From Rhodohalobacter barkolensis (GTDB taxonomy: Bacteria; Bacteroidota; Rhodothermia; Balneolales; Balneolaceae), in assembly GCF_002834295.1 (NCBI RefSeq), contig NZ_PISP01000002.1, forward strand, positions 310,001 to 374,000: a stretch of 64,000 bases of DNA. The letters run 5' to 3'. Each line of letters begins with the position of its first letter. The first letter of the stretch is position 1. The notes under the pieces are model-generated. The model was not told the DNA's origin. It searched no databases and saw only the letters and a program-made list of their open reading frames with translations. The position numbers and the translations under genes are program-made. Shown here piece after piece: positions 7,975 to 18,697 of this stretch.

Positions 7975-9735
7975 ATGGCAGAGGCAATGGATGTTCAATT
8001 TATAGCTGTAGTGCTCGGACTGATTCTATCAATTCTATTACTTGTTTATTTACTTTATCTGGAAATACGGGCACGGAAAAGGTATAAAGAACTGAAAAAG
8101 GTAGATCGGTTTATTGCTGAGACTGTTAAACCTGAAAAAATTAAGTATGCTGAATTTTTGGGTATACCGGCTGGATCTACCGGAATGAGTATCTATGATG
8201 TATATGCAGCAACGGACAATCATGAGGTAGCATTAGCTGCATTAAAAGAGAAACATAATTTAATATTAGGTGGTGTAGATAAGCCTTTTGAATGGTTGAA
8301 CTATATGTCACAGAAAATTATATCAGGGGATGATACTGTATCAAGAGTGGTTAACAATATTAAGGGGCAATTAGGTGAGGAAGAAGCGATAGAATTTTTA
8401 AACGCTTTACCAAAGCTACAAGAAAGTGGAATTACTGCCGAACTGCACGAAAATAGATCTCATCCAAACACTGATATTATTTTTAAGGATCAGAATGGAG
8501 ATACAGTCAACCCTGAATTGGGATGGTTTCAGAATAGCGAAATATCTGTTAAAACTTATAGTAAAGACCAAGTACAGAGTTTTATTGATAAAGTAAAGGA
8601 AAGTGATGCAGATCATTACTTAGTTAACAAAGAACTATACTTTAAATTAGATGAAACCGGAAAACTTCAAAAGTTAGAAGAATCGGGGGTTAAGGTTAGG
8701 AATGGTGGTTGGTCTGAAGAGGAGTATAAAAAATTAGGGGATGATGCATTTAACGACTTTGGAGAAGCAGCAGATGTTACAAGTGACATTCCGGTTGTTG
8801 CGTTTTTATTCATGGGTTACAGAACATTCGGTAATACTAAAAAGCTATATCATGGTAACATCACAAAAGAAGAGTTTGGTACAGACTTTATAGTAGATGG
8901 TGCAAGAGCAACTACAGCTGGAATTGGCGGAATTGCGGGAGGTAAAGCAGGAATGGCTGCAGGGACGATGATCGCCCCAGGTATAGGTACATTCATAGGT
9001 GGTGGTATCGGGGTGGTAGCTGGAGCTGTGGGTTCTTCGTATATGTTTAAACGTTTCAAAGATTGGTTCAAATATCGAAAACTAAAAGCCCAACTTTTAG
9101 AATTGGCCGATTACTACAATGCAACATATTATGGGGACAAAGATTTGAGTCAAAAGTCTTTTGTAATAGACCAGTTGGGTAACAACTACTTTGGAATTGA
9201 AAATACAAGTATTGCGATACAGGATGAGAATCGACTTATGGTTGATCATTCAGATGAATATGATCTCTATGCTTCAGAGGAAAATTACAAACAACCGACT
9301 TTGATGGGGGCGCTAATCGAAAAACACTTATCAAAATTGAATGCCCACTACAATGCTGCTAAATATAGTTGTGAGCAAGTCTTTACTTCACTCTGGCGTT
9401 ATTGCTTGAATCAAAGAAATCAAAAAATGGATAAAGCAAGATTGCTTATTACAAGCATCCTTGCTGATTTTGAATTAACCAATCATTGTCCACTACCAGT
9501 ATTTGATGATTACAAAAATGAATTAAAAAAATACCCCAACAACCCATATAGAGTTTATGGGCCAAACGGTGTGATAAACGGTCAGAGCATAGTTGAGTAT
9601 TGTTTGAACGAAAATTATCAAAAGTACTATTCCGAAAATAAAAAGAAGTTAGTTGGTAAGCTTTTTTGGGCAATTGGCCTGTCATCAATTTTTATAATCT
9701 TTTTTGTATTTGTATTGATTAGAATGGTGATTTGA
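7975..9735 (+). CDS. Unknown membrane-anchored glycine-zipper protein, fourth gene of the hsd operon
   Basis: I do not recognise this 586-residue protein. It has an N-terminal transmembrane segment (about residues 8 to 30), a charged helical region, a soluble domain near residues 150 to 260 that contains PNTDIIF and EISVKTY, a glycine/alanine-rich hydrophobic stretch at about 315 to 360 of glycine-zipper type, a second soluble region, and a C-terminal transmembrane segment in the last 25 residues. Such a layout would suit a membrane-associated or pore-forming protein. The start is 26 bases after the hsdR stop in the same direction with GGTGAG close to the ATG, so it probably belongs to the restriction operon; an ATG at residue 5 is also possible. 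Function is unknown. Confidence 0.6.
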   Translation: MAEAMDVQFIAVVLGLILSILLLVYLLYLEIRARKRYKELKKVDRFIAETVKPEKIKYAEFLGIPAGSTGMSIYDVYAATDNHEVALAALKEKHNLILGGVDKPFEWLNYMSQKIISGDDTVSRVVNNIKGQLGEEEAIEFLNALPKLQESGITAELHENRSHPNTDIIFKDQNGDTVNPELGWFQNSEISVKTYSKDQVQSFIDKVKESDADHYLVNKELYFKLDETGKLQKLEESGVKVRNGGWSEEEYKKLGDDAFNDFGEAADVTSDIPVVAFLFMGYRTFGNTKKLYHGNITKEEFGTDFIVDGARATTAGIGGIAGGKAGMAAGTMIAPGIGTFIGGGIGVVAGAVGSSYMFKRFKDWFKYRKLKAQLLELADYYNATYYGDKDLSQKSFVIDQLGNNYFGIENTSIAIQDENRLMVDHSDEYDLYASEENYKQPTLMGALIEKHLSKLNAHYNAAKYSCEQVFTSLWRYCLNQRNQKMDKARLLITSILADFELTNHCPLPVFDDYKNELKKYPNNPYRVYGPNGVINGQSIVEYCLNENYQKYYSENKKKLVGKLFWAIGLSSIFIIFFVFVLIRMVI

Positions 9736-9779
9736 GAATATGGCCTATAATTGGATCGGCTTCATTTCCTATATTCGAG

Positions 9780-10159
9780 TTGAAGTGCCAGTCATTCAGT
9801 AAGGTAATAGCGGGATTTCAGCTCTGCACCTAAACCGGCTCCTGATGTATGTCCATCACAGCATGTCCAACCAAAGCACCAAGAGCTGCAAGACCACCTG
9901 CGATGATTGCACGGCTTTGAGGTGTGTCTTGTTCAAGTGCTTTCTTCAAGACAGATGGGAGGGTAATCATACCAATTGGTCTAACATAATCCTCTCTTTC
10001 AGGCAATAATGAGTAGTTATTGATGAATTCAGTGGCCTCATTGATGTTGTGATCACACTTACTATAGATAATTAAGGCAGTGTCAGGTACAGTTCCAATG
10101 ATCTTCTGATTATTTAGTGAAATTTTTGGACGTGCTGCTAACTGTTTATAGTTTTGCAA
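9780..10159 (-). pseudogene. Decayed copy of the 222-residue gene at 21627
   Basis: The open frame starts only at a TTG (10159) and encodes a stretch, EATEFINNYSLLPEREDYV, that closely matches the intact gene at 21,627 to 22,295. Similarity continues through PIGMITLPSVLKKALE and the glycine-rich AGGLAALGALVGHAV segment. Relative to the intact copy the middle of the gene is deleted, and about one base is lost near 9,845, shifting the frame so that the membrane-spanning end is lost. DNA similarity to the third copy at 12,575 continues beyond the end of the frame to about 9,780. I read this as a truncated, frameshifted pseudogene. Confidence 0.75.
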
Positions 10160-10236
10160 CCCAAATAATCATCTACATTTGGCTCAATAAAAAAAGAGCT
10201 AAGCCTTTTAAATATCTATTTAAAAATTAGGGATAC

Positions 10237-12456
10237 ATGCGGAATCTATTACTCCTTCTATCATTGGTTATCATCTTTGCATCTTGTTCAACCGAAAGTA
10301 CACCTATTTATCAATTAACCACATCGGCGGAACCAGCAGAAGCCGGATCTGTTTCGCCATCAAGCGTTGAAGCTGAGGAGGGTGAATCAATTCAGATTAC
10401 TGCTACTGCTAATGAACACTGGATGTTTGAGCGATGGCAAGGAGATCATTCCGGGACGAGTAATCCGGCAAGTGTTGCAATGAGCAGTGATAAGGCCGTA
10501 ACAGCACTATTTGTAAAAAGAGACTATCCGCTGACGATCAATGTTGATGGTGGTGGTTCAGTACAGGAACAGGTCGTCCAGACGCGCTCGACAGAGTACG
10601 AGCACGGCACAGTTGTAGAACTCACAGCTGTTGCCGATGAAGGGTGGTCATTTTCCCATTGGGAAGGTGATACAGAGGAAAGTGAGAACCCGGTTACCAT
10701 CGAGGTTGATGGAGAAAAGACGGTAACGGCTGTATTTGAACGAAAGGACTATGCACTAACAGTTACTGTGGAAGGTGAAGGAGCGGTGGCCGAAGAAGTG
10801 ATCCAGGCGAAGACAACCGACTACCCATACGAAACCGTAGTTGAACTAACAGCGAACTCATCAGATGGATGGGTGTTCTCGCATTGGGAAGGAGATTTGA
10901 CAGGAAAAGAGAATCCCTCACAGATTGAAATTGATAATGCCAAAGAGGTGACGGCTGTGTTTGAAAAGTCGTTTTATTTACACGACAATGGAGTAACTAT
11001 TATGTGTCCAAAAGCTGAAATAGGAGATTCAAGTACTATATTTGGAATTACCTATACCAAACGGGCAAGAGATCAAATTACTCCTGAAAATGCAGCTACT
11101 ACTTGCACATCTGGTATTACAGATATGAGCGACATGTTTGTAGGTGCTACCAACTTTAATCAGGATATCAGTAGCTGGGATGTTACGTCGGTTACGAGTA
11201 TGAGTGCTATGTTTTTAAATGCAAGCAGCTTTAATCAGGATATCAGTATTTGGGACGTATCTTCTGTTACAAATATGCAGTTTATGTTTTCTGATGCCAG
11301 ATTCTTTAACCAAGACATAGGTAAATGGGATGTTTCTGCGGTAACAGAAATGGCAGCAATGTTTCAAAATGCTGAAAAATTTAATCAAGATATCGGAAGC
11401 TGGAACGTCTCTTCTGTTACGAATATGAGTTTTATGTTTAATGGTGCAAGTAGCTTTAACCATTACATAGGCGATTGGAAAGTATCTTCAGTGACTAATA
11501 TGAGAAATATGTTTTCTCGAGCTGGTAGCTTCAACCAAGACATCAGCAGCTGGGATGTCACTTTAGTAAGTGATATGAATAATATGTTTTTTGCTGCCTT
11601 AAACTTCAACCAAGACATCAACAGTTGGGATGTTTCTTCGGTAACGGATATGAGTGGAATGTTTTACTCAGCCAATAGCTTTGACCAAAACATTAGTAGT
11701 TGGGATGTATCTTCAGTTATTGATATGCAGGATATGTTCCGCAATGCACAGAACTTTAATCAAGATATAGGTAGTTGGGATGTCTCTAATGTTACGAACA
11801 TGCAGTGGATGTTTTATCTTGCAAACAGCTTTAATAAAGATATTGGCGGCTGGGATGTTTCTTCAGTAAGGAATATGGGAGGGATGTTTCATTCTGCTAT
11901 TAGTTTTGATCAAAATATTAGTAATTGGAAAGTCTCATCGGTTACGAATATGCGGGATATGTTCCACTCTGCGCAGAACTTTAATCAATACATTGGTGAT
12001 TGGGATGTCTCTTCAGTAACAGATATGATTGCGATGTTCTATAAAGCAAGCGTCTTTAATCAGAATATAAGTAATTGGTGTGTTTTAAATATTCAATCAG
12101 AACCCAATTTATTTTCATCGTTAAGTCCATTGTTAGAAGAAAATAAACCAAACTGGGGAACTTGTCCGGGGACACCTGCTAAAATAGTTCTGCTTTCACC
12201 TGATGACTCCGCAGAAGGTGTTTCTTTAATACCCGAATTAGCATGGGAAGCTGACGAAGATGCTACTCTCTATCAGCTTCAGGTATATGAAGGAACTGAT
12301 ACTATAATTGTTGATATTTCGACTGATGCAACTTCATTTTCGATTTCAGAGCCACTTAAAGAAAATATGACCTACTATTGGAAGGTCAGAGGTATAAATG
12401 AAGATCAAGATATAACGGGAGAGTGGTCTCCCATTTGGTCGCTTACAACTGAGTAA
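10237..12456 (+). CDS. Surface lipoprotein with InlB-like B-repeats, BspA/DUF285 repeats and a C-terminal Fn3-like domain
   Basis: The 739-residue protein starts with a lipoprotein signal peptide ending FASC at residue 16, so it should be lipid-anchored and exported. Residues 25 to about 245 hold three divergent InlB B-repeat units, each ending in a TAVF-like strand. Residues about 300 to 640 hold twelve units of 25 residues with the pattern [20 protein letters not shown], then a capping unit with WCV. This is the BspA-like DUF285 repeat used for binding host or matrix proteins. Four cysteines frame the repeat array (TIMCP, TTCTS, NWCV, GTCPG) and could form disulfides. Residues about 650 to 739 form a Fn3-like domain ending at TYYWKVRG. 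Ligand is unknown. A longer paralogue lies at 18,698. Confidence 0.85.
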   Translation: MRNLLLLLSLVIIFASCSTESTPIYQLTTSAEPAEAGSVSPSSVEAEEGESIQITATANEHWMFERWQGDHSGTSNPASVAMSSDKAVTALFVKRDYPLTINVDGGGSVQEQVVQTRSTEYEHGTVVELTAVADEGWSFSHWEGDTEESENPVTIEVDGEKTVTAVFERKDYALTVTVEGEGAVAEEVIQAKTTDYPYETVVELTANSSDGWVFSHWEGDLTGKENPSQIEIDNAKEVTAVFEKSFYLHDNGVTIMCPKAEIGDSSTIFGITYTKRARDQITPENAATTCTSGITDMSDMFVGATNFNQDISSWDVTSVTSMSAMFLNASSFNQDISIWDVSSVTNMQFMFSDARFFNQDIGKWDVSAVTEMAAMFQNAEKFNQDIGSWNVSSVTNMSFMFNGASSFNHYIGDWKVSSVTNMRNMFSRAGSFNQDISSWDVTLVSDMNNMFFAALNFNQDINSWDVSSVTDMSGMFYSANSFDQNISSWDVSSVIDMQDMFRNAQNFNQDIGSWDVSNVTNMQWMFYLANSFNKDIGGWDVSSVRNMGGMFHSAISFDQNISNWKVSSVTNMRDMFHSAQNFNQYIGDWDVSSVTDMIAMFYKASVFNQNISNWCVLNIQSEPNLFSSLSPLLEENKPNWGTCPGTPAKIVLLSPDDSAEGVSLIPELAWEADEDATLYQLQVYEGTDTIIVDISTDATSFSISEPLKENMTYYWKVRGINEDQDITGEWSPIWSLTTE

Positions 12457-13151
12457 AGCAAATAAATTGTTTAACGTGCAGTTTGTTCTCATCCTTAATT
12501 AAGGAATGGGAGCATGAGCCGAGCTTATTGTAAACATTTAGGTGTGATAAATTTTTATTCAGGTTGTCCACAGTTGACACCCTTGGAATGAAGTACCAAT
12601 AATTAAGTAATGTAATAGCAAGCCCATCTCCCGCACCTACACCGGCTCCTGAAGCATTATTTGTTACAGCATGACCAACTAAAGCTCCAAGAGCAGCTAA
12701 CCTACCAACGATGATTGCCAGGCTTTGTGGAGTGTCTTGTTCAATCGCTTCAAAATGGACAGTGAATAAACATACCTATTTAGCCCAATCACACCTCTTT
12801 ATAACATAATTATAGACTGGTCCTCAAGTGAAAAAATCAGCATAAACTATCTTATGCCAATCCCTTAAGGAAATAGAATGACATAGATGTTTGTGAATCA
12901 AAAGATGGATGATTTGTCTGAATAAAAATTTAGATTTTTATAATAATTAAGTGGTCATAAACATAAATAAAGATTTATTAGTATAGTGCATTAGTTATTT
13001 AGTCAAATGAAGAGTAAGGGGACTTTAAAGTACTGTTTTTATTTGGGGGTTTATACGAGTGAGAAAGCAATCAGTGACTTTCAGGCAGGGTTTTTTTCAC
13101 AACTTTACCCATTCTACTTGAATTAAATAGCAGGGGAAATTTAATAGTAAA
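12457..13151. other. Intergenic region with pseudogene fragment
   Basis: About 695 bases separate two large lipoprotein genes. The part near 12,575 to 12,770 is a decayed copy of the 222-residue gene (separate entry). The rest is AT-rich and I see no gene in it. The last 200 bases presumably hold the promoter of the gene at 13,152, but I cannot place it with confidence. Confidence 0.5.
12575..12770 (-). pseudogene. Fragment of the 222-residue glycine-zipper gene
   Basis: This stretch matches, on the minus strand, the end of the gene at 21,627 to 22,295: the segments CCGGCTCCTGAAGCATTAT, ACAGCATGACCAACTAAAGC and GGCTTTGTGGAGTGTCTTG occur in the same order and spacing. No open frame survives. 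Similarity to the copy at 9,780 to 10,159 includes the flank AAGTAATGTAATAGC/CAGTAAGGTAATAGC downstream of the gene, so the two decayed copies share more with each other there than with the intact one. Confidence 0.75.
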
Positions 13152-15824
13152 ATGCGTGGGACTATGGGTAATGTATCTACTTTTTCAAGAGTTTTTTTAT
13201 TGGTAGCTGTTTCAATAATGTTAATGGTATCGTGTGGGGATGAAGGGCCTATCAATGTAAATGAAGAGCCTGAAATTGTAATTCAGAAAAAAGAAGCGGC
13301 TCTTGAAAAAGCTGAACAAATTCTTCCCTCTGATTTACTCAACTCGTTGGAAGATGAAATAGATAGTCAATCTTCAAATATCAAAGAAGCCTTTCTAGAT
13401 ACTCTTAGTTCTTCCTTAGAGCAATTAGTAGATACATTAAGTAAATATCATTCGACAGCTGATTTAAAGAATGAAATAGAAAGAATTGATCGTGAAGCTC
13501 AAAAATTTATCTCCAGTGAATTTGGAGATACTAAGGCAAAGGCATTTAATCATTTGGGACTTGGCTATGGAAAAGGTGTTTCAATTGAAACAGGGATTGA
13601 AGCAAATGTCGCAAGTGGAATAGCGACTGGATTGTCAGCTCAGGGAGGGGGCGGATCTGAAGTTTTATACGATTTTGTCAACATGGATCGTGAGGTGTAT
13701 ATCTTCACAGCCTGTGGAATAGGTGTTAATTTAGCAGGAGTTGGTATAGGTACATCTCTATCGGCTAATGTAGGTTTATCAGGATACAAAAAGTGGCTCC
13801 TGAATTTAATTCAAGACAAACGGAATAATAAGTTTCAAGGTCCAGCCAAGGCATCGAGTTTTGGTATTGGAGCATCCGGCTTTTTGGGTGCAGTAGGTTT
13901 AGACGCATCTGTTTCTATCGGTAAATCACAAGATGTAGAAGGTGATGCAAGTTTCTATAACTTAATTGAATGTCCATCCTATTTTAATGCCTCACCAACA
14001 CCTAATGGAGTTAAAGAAATATTTTTTGAGGTTTCTGTAGGTACAGGTGCGGGTGTTGGAGGAGAATTAATTGCCGCCCTTCAAGCAGGTCAAATCGGAT
14101 CAAATCGAAGTGCGATAAATGGTAGTTACTCCAGCTATGAAAACAAATATTCAAGCAGAAAGATCTCTTCTTATAAAATGTCTGCTGAGTTATTGACTAG
14201 TTCTCCTTTTCTAGGTGTTACTACAGGATTACCAGGAGTAAATGACTTAACAGCAGCGGCACTTGCAATTCATTATGGTGGTATTGATCCATCTGAATTC
14301 GATCAGGCAAAACCTGCTTTATCATTTAGCCCAGAAGTATTTCATTTACCTTCTGCAGAAGATTCTTATCAATTAGAGATAAGCAACATTGGCACTGGTG
14401 AAATTGAGTGGGAAATTGTTCAACCAGGCGTTGAATGGATGATAGTTACTCCTACGTCAGGAACAGGCAGAACTTTGGTTGACATAATTGTTGATGAAAA
14501 TACCACAGGTGATGAACGTACAGCTGAACTTTACATTAATTCCAATGGTGGAAACTCTGAACCAATTCTAATTACTCAAGAAAAAAGACCATTAACCAAT
14601 GGCTTGGTAGCATCTTATCCATTCAATGGTAACGCCAACGATGAGACTGGAAATGGATTTGAAGGAACTGTATATGGAGCCAGTTTAACAGAAGATCGGT
14701 TTGGAAATATCAATAGCGCTTATGGTTTTAATGGGACAAATAGTCACATTGACCTTCCAAGTAGTGTACTAAATGAGGAAGCAGGTACTATATCAATCTG
14801 GTTCAACGTGTCAAATGAATTTGGTACGAGTTATAATAGTGGGCATATTTTTTCTTCAGCAAATTTTACTAGTCCAGACGGTACTCGTCTGTATTTATGG
14901 GTTAAGGCAGATAATAGTTTTGGCTCTAGTTTCATTTCGGAAATTATGGGTGAAGTTCCTATCAACAGAGAGGCTTGGCACCATGCTGTGCTAACATGGG
15001 ACGATAATATGGCCAATTTATATTTAAATGGGACAAAAGTAGAATCTATAAGTGGTGGCAGACCAGCTGCAGAAAGGGTTACAATTGGGAGCTATGGACA
15101 TGGTTTTAATGCATTTTTTGAGGGAAAAATCGACGACGCAAAAATATACAATATAGCTCTATCAGAAGATCAGGTTTTATCGCTGTACCAAGAAAACGGT
15201 TGGACAGGTCACACAGGTGATTGGCCAAAGGATACCACCACTGAAATCGTCGATGTATACAACCCTGCAACGGGACAAACCTGGATGGACCGCAATCTGG
15301 GCGCCAGCCGAGCGGCAACCTCCATGGACGATGAAGAGGCCTACGGCGACCTCTACCAGTGGGGCCGGGCAGCCGATGGGCATGAAAAAAGAGACTCCGA
15401 CACAACATATACGCTAAGCAACACCTATACGCCCGGCCATGGCAACTTCATTTTGAATTTCGACAACAAACCAGATGACTGGCACAGCCCGCAAAACGAT
15501 AATCTGTGGCATGGGGTTGATGGAATCAACAATCCATGCCCGAATGGTTACAGGTTGCCAACCGAGGCTGAGTGGGAAGCGGAGCGCCAAAGTTGGAGCA
15601 GTAATAACAGAGTAGGCGCTTTTGCCTCTCAGCTTAAGCTGCCTGTGGCGGGTCACCGCAACCGCGCCAGTGGTTCGCTCGATGCTGTAGGCTCAAACGG
15701 TCGCTATTGGTCGAGTACAGTTTTCGGTTCTCTCTCACGGTATCTGATATTCTTTGATGACGCTGCTGATATGCTCAATAACTACCGTGCGGTCGGCTAT
15801 TCCGTCCGCTGCATTAAGGATTGA
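13152..15824 (+). CDS. Large lipoprotein with BACON-like, LamG and FISUMP domains
   Basis: The 890-residue protein has a lipoprotein signal (MLMVSC). Residues about 35 to 135 are charged and helical. A glycine-rich middle part (150 to 380) with many AGVGIG-type stretches looks beta-rich and barrel-like but is not assigned. Residues about 390 to 480 resemble a BACON-like Ig domain (IEWEIVQPGVEWMIV, PILITQE). Residues about 485 to 680 are a LamG/concanavalin-type domain (ASYPFNGNANDETGNGFEG). The last 200 residues are a Fibrobacter-major-paralogue (FISUMP) domain with NPATGQTWMDRNLGA, GYRLPTEAEWEAE and the terminal RCIKD. The first ATG is used; another at residue 5 (MGNVSTF) is also plausible. 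The protein is probably an exported adhesin or glycan-binding protein; function is unproven. Confidence 0.8.
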   Translation: MRGTMGNVSTFSRVFLLVAVSIMLMVSCGDEGPINVNEEPEIVIQKKEAALEKAEQILPSDLLNSLEDEIDSQSSNIKEAFLDTLSSSLEQLVDTLSKYHSTADLKNEIERIDREAQKFISSEFGDTKAKAFNHLGLGYGKGVSIETGIEANVASGIATGLSAQGGGGSEVLYDFVNMDREVYIFTACGIGVNLAGVGIGTSLSANVGLSGYKKWLLNLIQDKRNNKFQGPAKASSFGIGASGFLGAVGLDASVSIGKSQDVEGDASFYNLIECPSYFNASPTPNGVKEIFFEVSVGTGAGVGGELIAALQAGQIGSNRSAINGSYSSYENKYSSRKISSYKMSAELLTSSPFLGVTTGLPGVNDLTAAALAIHYGGIDPSEFDQAKPALSFSPEVFHLPSAEDSYQLEISNIGTGEIEWEIVQPGVEWMIVTPTSGTGRTLVDIIVDENTTGDERTAELYINSNGGNSEPILITQEKRPLTNGLVASYPFNGNANDETGNGFEGTVYGASLTEDRFGNINSAYGFNGTNSHIDLPSSVLNEEAGTISIWFNVSNEFGTSYNSGHIFSSANFTSPDGTRLYLWVKADNSFGSSFISEIMGEVPINREAWHHAVLTWDDNMANLYLNGTKVESISGGRPAAERVTIGSYGHGFNAFFEGKIDDAKIYNIALSEDQVLSLYQENGWTGHTGDWPKDTTTEIVDVYNPATGQTWMDRNLGASRAATSMDDEEAYGDLYQWGRAADGHEKRDSDTTYTLSNTYTPGHGNFILNFDNKPDDWHSPQNDNLWHGVDGINNPCPNGYRLPTEAEWEAERQSWSSNNRVGAFASQLKLPVAGHRNRASGSLDAVGSNGRYWSSTVFGSLSRYLIFFDDAADMLNNYRAVGYSVRCIKD

Positions 15825-15963
15825 TCTGCAATCAGAATAAAAATGAAAGGCGACAGAAAATCTTTAAAAAATTATTCTGTAATACCATTCAAGCATACAG
15901 AATAGATATAACTCTATTTCTTTCTAAAGAATAGAACTAAATATCAATTAAAAAATTTGTGGC

Positions 15964-18633
15964 ATGACAAGGAAAATTTATTTACCACAGGCTCTCTTTT
16001 TTTTCGGATTTGTTACCATGATTATTATCACATCATGTAGTGATAAAAGTCCTACATCTGTAACTGAGGATCCAGAGAAAGGAAGTATAGAGGGACAAAC
16101 AATCACCTCTGATACACAAGAGGGTATTAATGATGCATTTGTCATCTTATCTGCACAAAATATTACTGACCGGGAAACCTACACAGAAGATGGAAAGTTT
16201 CAATTTTCCAACCTCGACCATGGAGAGTATCAGTTAAAAATCAGACTGCCACAGGGCTACAGTGAAAATGACAACCTGGAGAAGATAATTACAGTTGATG
16301 GGCCTGTAAATATTGAAGTACGCGCCGATCCAGTAAGAGAACAAACTGTTACGATTCAAAGAGGAACAAAAGATACATTAGCCACAAGTTCCGGCGTCTA
16401 TCTCACTGTCGATGCAACAGAGTCTGAAGCAGATGTCGAAATGCATATCGAAGAGACCGTTGAGTCTTTATTCTCCGGCCAACAAATCCTGTCAAAACCT
16501 ATTCAGATTAGACTAGGGTCAAGTAACGGTGGCTCTACTTCCAGCTTGTTGCAGGCGGAAATGATATCATCGGCCACATCAGGTAATAAAATCACTATGA
16601 GTATTTTACAGTCCTACTCGGGCAATACTGATGAGGCTATGTTTGCATTTCAATTTGATGAGGAGGAACCTGTATTTGCCTATGCTGAAGGGATACCAAA
16701 AGAATACTTAGATTCGAGGGTAAATCAGGGAACAGAAGTAATGGCTCATGAATTTACGCTGTCACCTGATGCTGAATTTCAATTTAAAGCAGCGCTGACC
16801 AAAATAGATCGTACTTGTGATGACTCAGAGATCAGCCAAGGTTATCGAAGTCTGAAAGAGCTTGATGGGGTGCTGGATGGTGAAAAGCCGTTAATTCTCA
16901 TCCATGGTATTCAGCTTCAAAACGCTACCTGCGATGATTTTCTTGATTACGATCCTGAGGTGGACCTTTTTGAGCCGCTCCTCAAGGAATTACAAGAGGA
17001 TCACGACATTCACAGTAACTATAAAGTGTACATCTACAGATATACGTCCAATGCCCCGGTGTTGGAAAATAGCGTGGCTTTATGGGATATGATGCAATCA
17101 GAGGGGATAGAAGAACCGGTTATTATTGCTCACAGTATGGGAGGTCTGGTAGCACGGGGTTTGATGCTGTCAGAGGGAGAAGATAAAGTTGACGGGCTTA
17201 TTACCTTGGGTACACCTCATGAAGGTTCGCCATTGGCTGACCTGATAAGTAGTACCCACAATATCAAAGAATTTTGTGATCAAAATCCAATAATTGCGAG
17301 TAGACCATTTTGTCAGGTAGGGAAATTAGGTTCCCTAGTTCCCAATACACCGGGGTTTTTAGATCTGAGTCCAAATAGTGATGTAATATCGGATTTTCAA
17401 AATTTGAAAGGAAGTAATGAAAAGATTTATTCTTTAGGAGGTAAATTGAATCCTGAAATGGATTGGGACCTCATAATGGGACCTCGAATAAAAGCTCCTC
17501 AAACAGATCTTGTTTATCAGGCAGGGTGGAGTTTTTTAGGTGGTGTCTCTTCTTACAATGATGGCATTGTCCCATTGGAAAGTGCTCTGCCGGAATGGTC
17601 GGGATTACAGTCAATTTTAAATGATCACAATCATTCAGAAGTTGCAAGAGGTATTCATGATAATGCTTCCTCAGTATTTGATGTTGTAAGGCCTGTCTTA
17701 TTGCAGCTTGCATCGATAATTACTGTCCCGCAACTGGTAACAAGCGATGTGACAGATATAACCTCAACAAGTGCAACTACTGGTGGCCAAATATCGAATG
17801 ATGGAGGCGCAGATATTACGGCTCGCGGTGTTTGTTGGAGCACCAATCAAGATCCCAGTTTAAACGATTCATGCACCAATGATGGCAGTGGCGTTGGCGA
17901 ATTTGAAAGCACTATTACCGACTTAACTGCTGAAACGGAATATTTTGTGCGCGCTTATGCTACCAATGATCAAGGAACGGGATATGGCGAGCAGAGAAAC
18001 TTCACCACTGAGTCTGAATCTGGTAATGGGGACTGGCCAAGGGATACCACCACTGAAGTAGTCGATGTATACAACCCCGCAACCGGTCGCACCTGGATGG
18101 ACCGTAACCTGGGTGCCAGTCGAGCAGCGACATCGAGAACAGACTCAGAGGCATATGGCGACCTCTATCAGTGGGGTCGGGCTGCGGATGGACATGAGAA
18201 AAGGAATTCCAGTACAACTTCGACTCTCAGTAATACTGATCAACCCGGGCACAGTAACTATATCCTTGCACCTAACTCACCTCGTGACTGGAGAAGCCCG
18301 CAAAATGACAATCTTTGGCAGGGAGTAAATAGTATAAACAATCCGTGCCCGGATGGCTACAGATTGCCAACCGAGGCTGAATGGGAAGCAGAGCGACAAA
18401 GCTGGAATAGTAATGACATTGTTGGGGCATTTGAATCACCCTTAAAACTCCCAGCAGCGGGCTTTCGAGATAACAGCAGTGGCTTTCTTGACGGAGTTGG
18501 CGGCTACGGTTTTTACTGGTCAAGTACGGTTTCTGAGACCTTCTCACTGTATCTGTTCTCAGATAGCATCAGTGCCTATATACTCAGAGAATTTCGTTCG
18601 AGTGGGCTTTCTCTGCGATGCATTAAGGATTGA
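15964..18633 (+). CDS. Lipoprotein with alpha/beta-hydrolase (lipase-like) and C-terminal FISUMP domain
   Basis: The 889-residue protein starts with a hydrophobic leader and a lipobox-like IITSC. Residues about 38 to 120 form a carboxypeptidase-regulatory-like beta domain (GSIEGQTITSDTQEGINDAF). Residues about 310 to 580 are an alpha/beta hydrolase of the lipase/PGAP1 type, with ILIHG (oxyanion-side strand), the nucleophile elbow AHSMGG at Ser391 and a TLGTPHEGSPLAD motif; a histidine in DHNHSEVARGIHDN may complete the triad. Residues about 590 to 685 are Fn3-like (TSATTGGQISNDGGADITARGV contains the core). The last 200 residues are a FISUMP domain closely related in DNA to that of the preceding gene. 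An exported lipid- or ester-cleaving enzyme tethered to the surface is likely. Confidence 0.82.
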   Translation: MTRKIYLPQALFFFGFVTMIIITSCSDKSPTSVTEDPEKGSIEGQTITSDTQEGINDAFVILSAQNITDRETYTEDGKFQFSNLDHGEYQLKIRLPQGYSENDNLEKIITVDGPVNIEVRADPVREQTVTIQRGTKDTLATSSGVYLTVDATESEADVEMHIEETVESLFSGQQILSKPIQIRLGSSNGGSTSSLLQAEMISSATSGNKITMSILQSYSGNTDEAMFAFQFDEEEPVFAYAEGIPKEYLDSRVNQGTEVMAHEFTLSPDAEFQFKAALTKIDRTCDDSEISQGYRSLKELDGVLDGEKPLILIHGIQLQNATCDDFLDYDPEVDLFEPLLKELQEDHDIHSNYKVYIYRYTSNAPVLENSVALWDMMQSEGIEEPVIIAHSMGGLVARGLMLSEGEDKVDGLITLGTPHEGSPLADLISSTHNIKEFCDQNPIIASRPFCQVGKLGSLVPNTPGFLDLSPNSDVISDFQNLKGSNEKIYSLGGKLNPEMDWDLIMGPRIKAPQTDLVYQAGWSFLGGVSSYNDGIVPLESALPEWSGLQSILNDHNHSEVARGIHDNASSVFDVVRPVLLQLASIITVPQLVTSDVTDITSTSATTGGQISNDGGADITARGVCWSTNQDPSLNDSCTNDGSGVGEFESTITDLTAETEYFVRAYATNDQGTGYGEQRNFTTESESGNGDWPRDTTTEVVDVYNPATGRTWMDRNLGASRAATSRTDSEAYGDLYQWGRAADGHEKRNSSTTSTLSNTDQPGHSNYILAPNSPRDWRSPQNDNLWQGVNSINNPCPDGYRLPTEAEWEAERQSWNSNDIVGAFESPLKLPAAGFRDNSSGFLDGVGGYGFYWSSTVSETFSLYLFSDSISAYILREFRSSGLSLRCIKD

Positions 18634-18697
18634 TTTAACAGCAAAACTAAGAAAGCGTATAAAATTTTAAATGAAGTACTAACAACCTCCACCAGCT

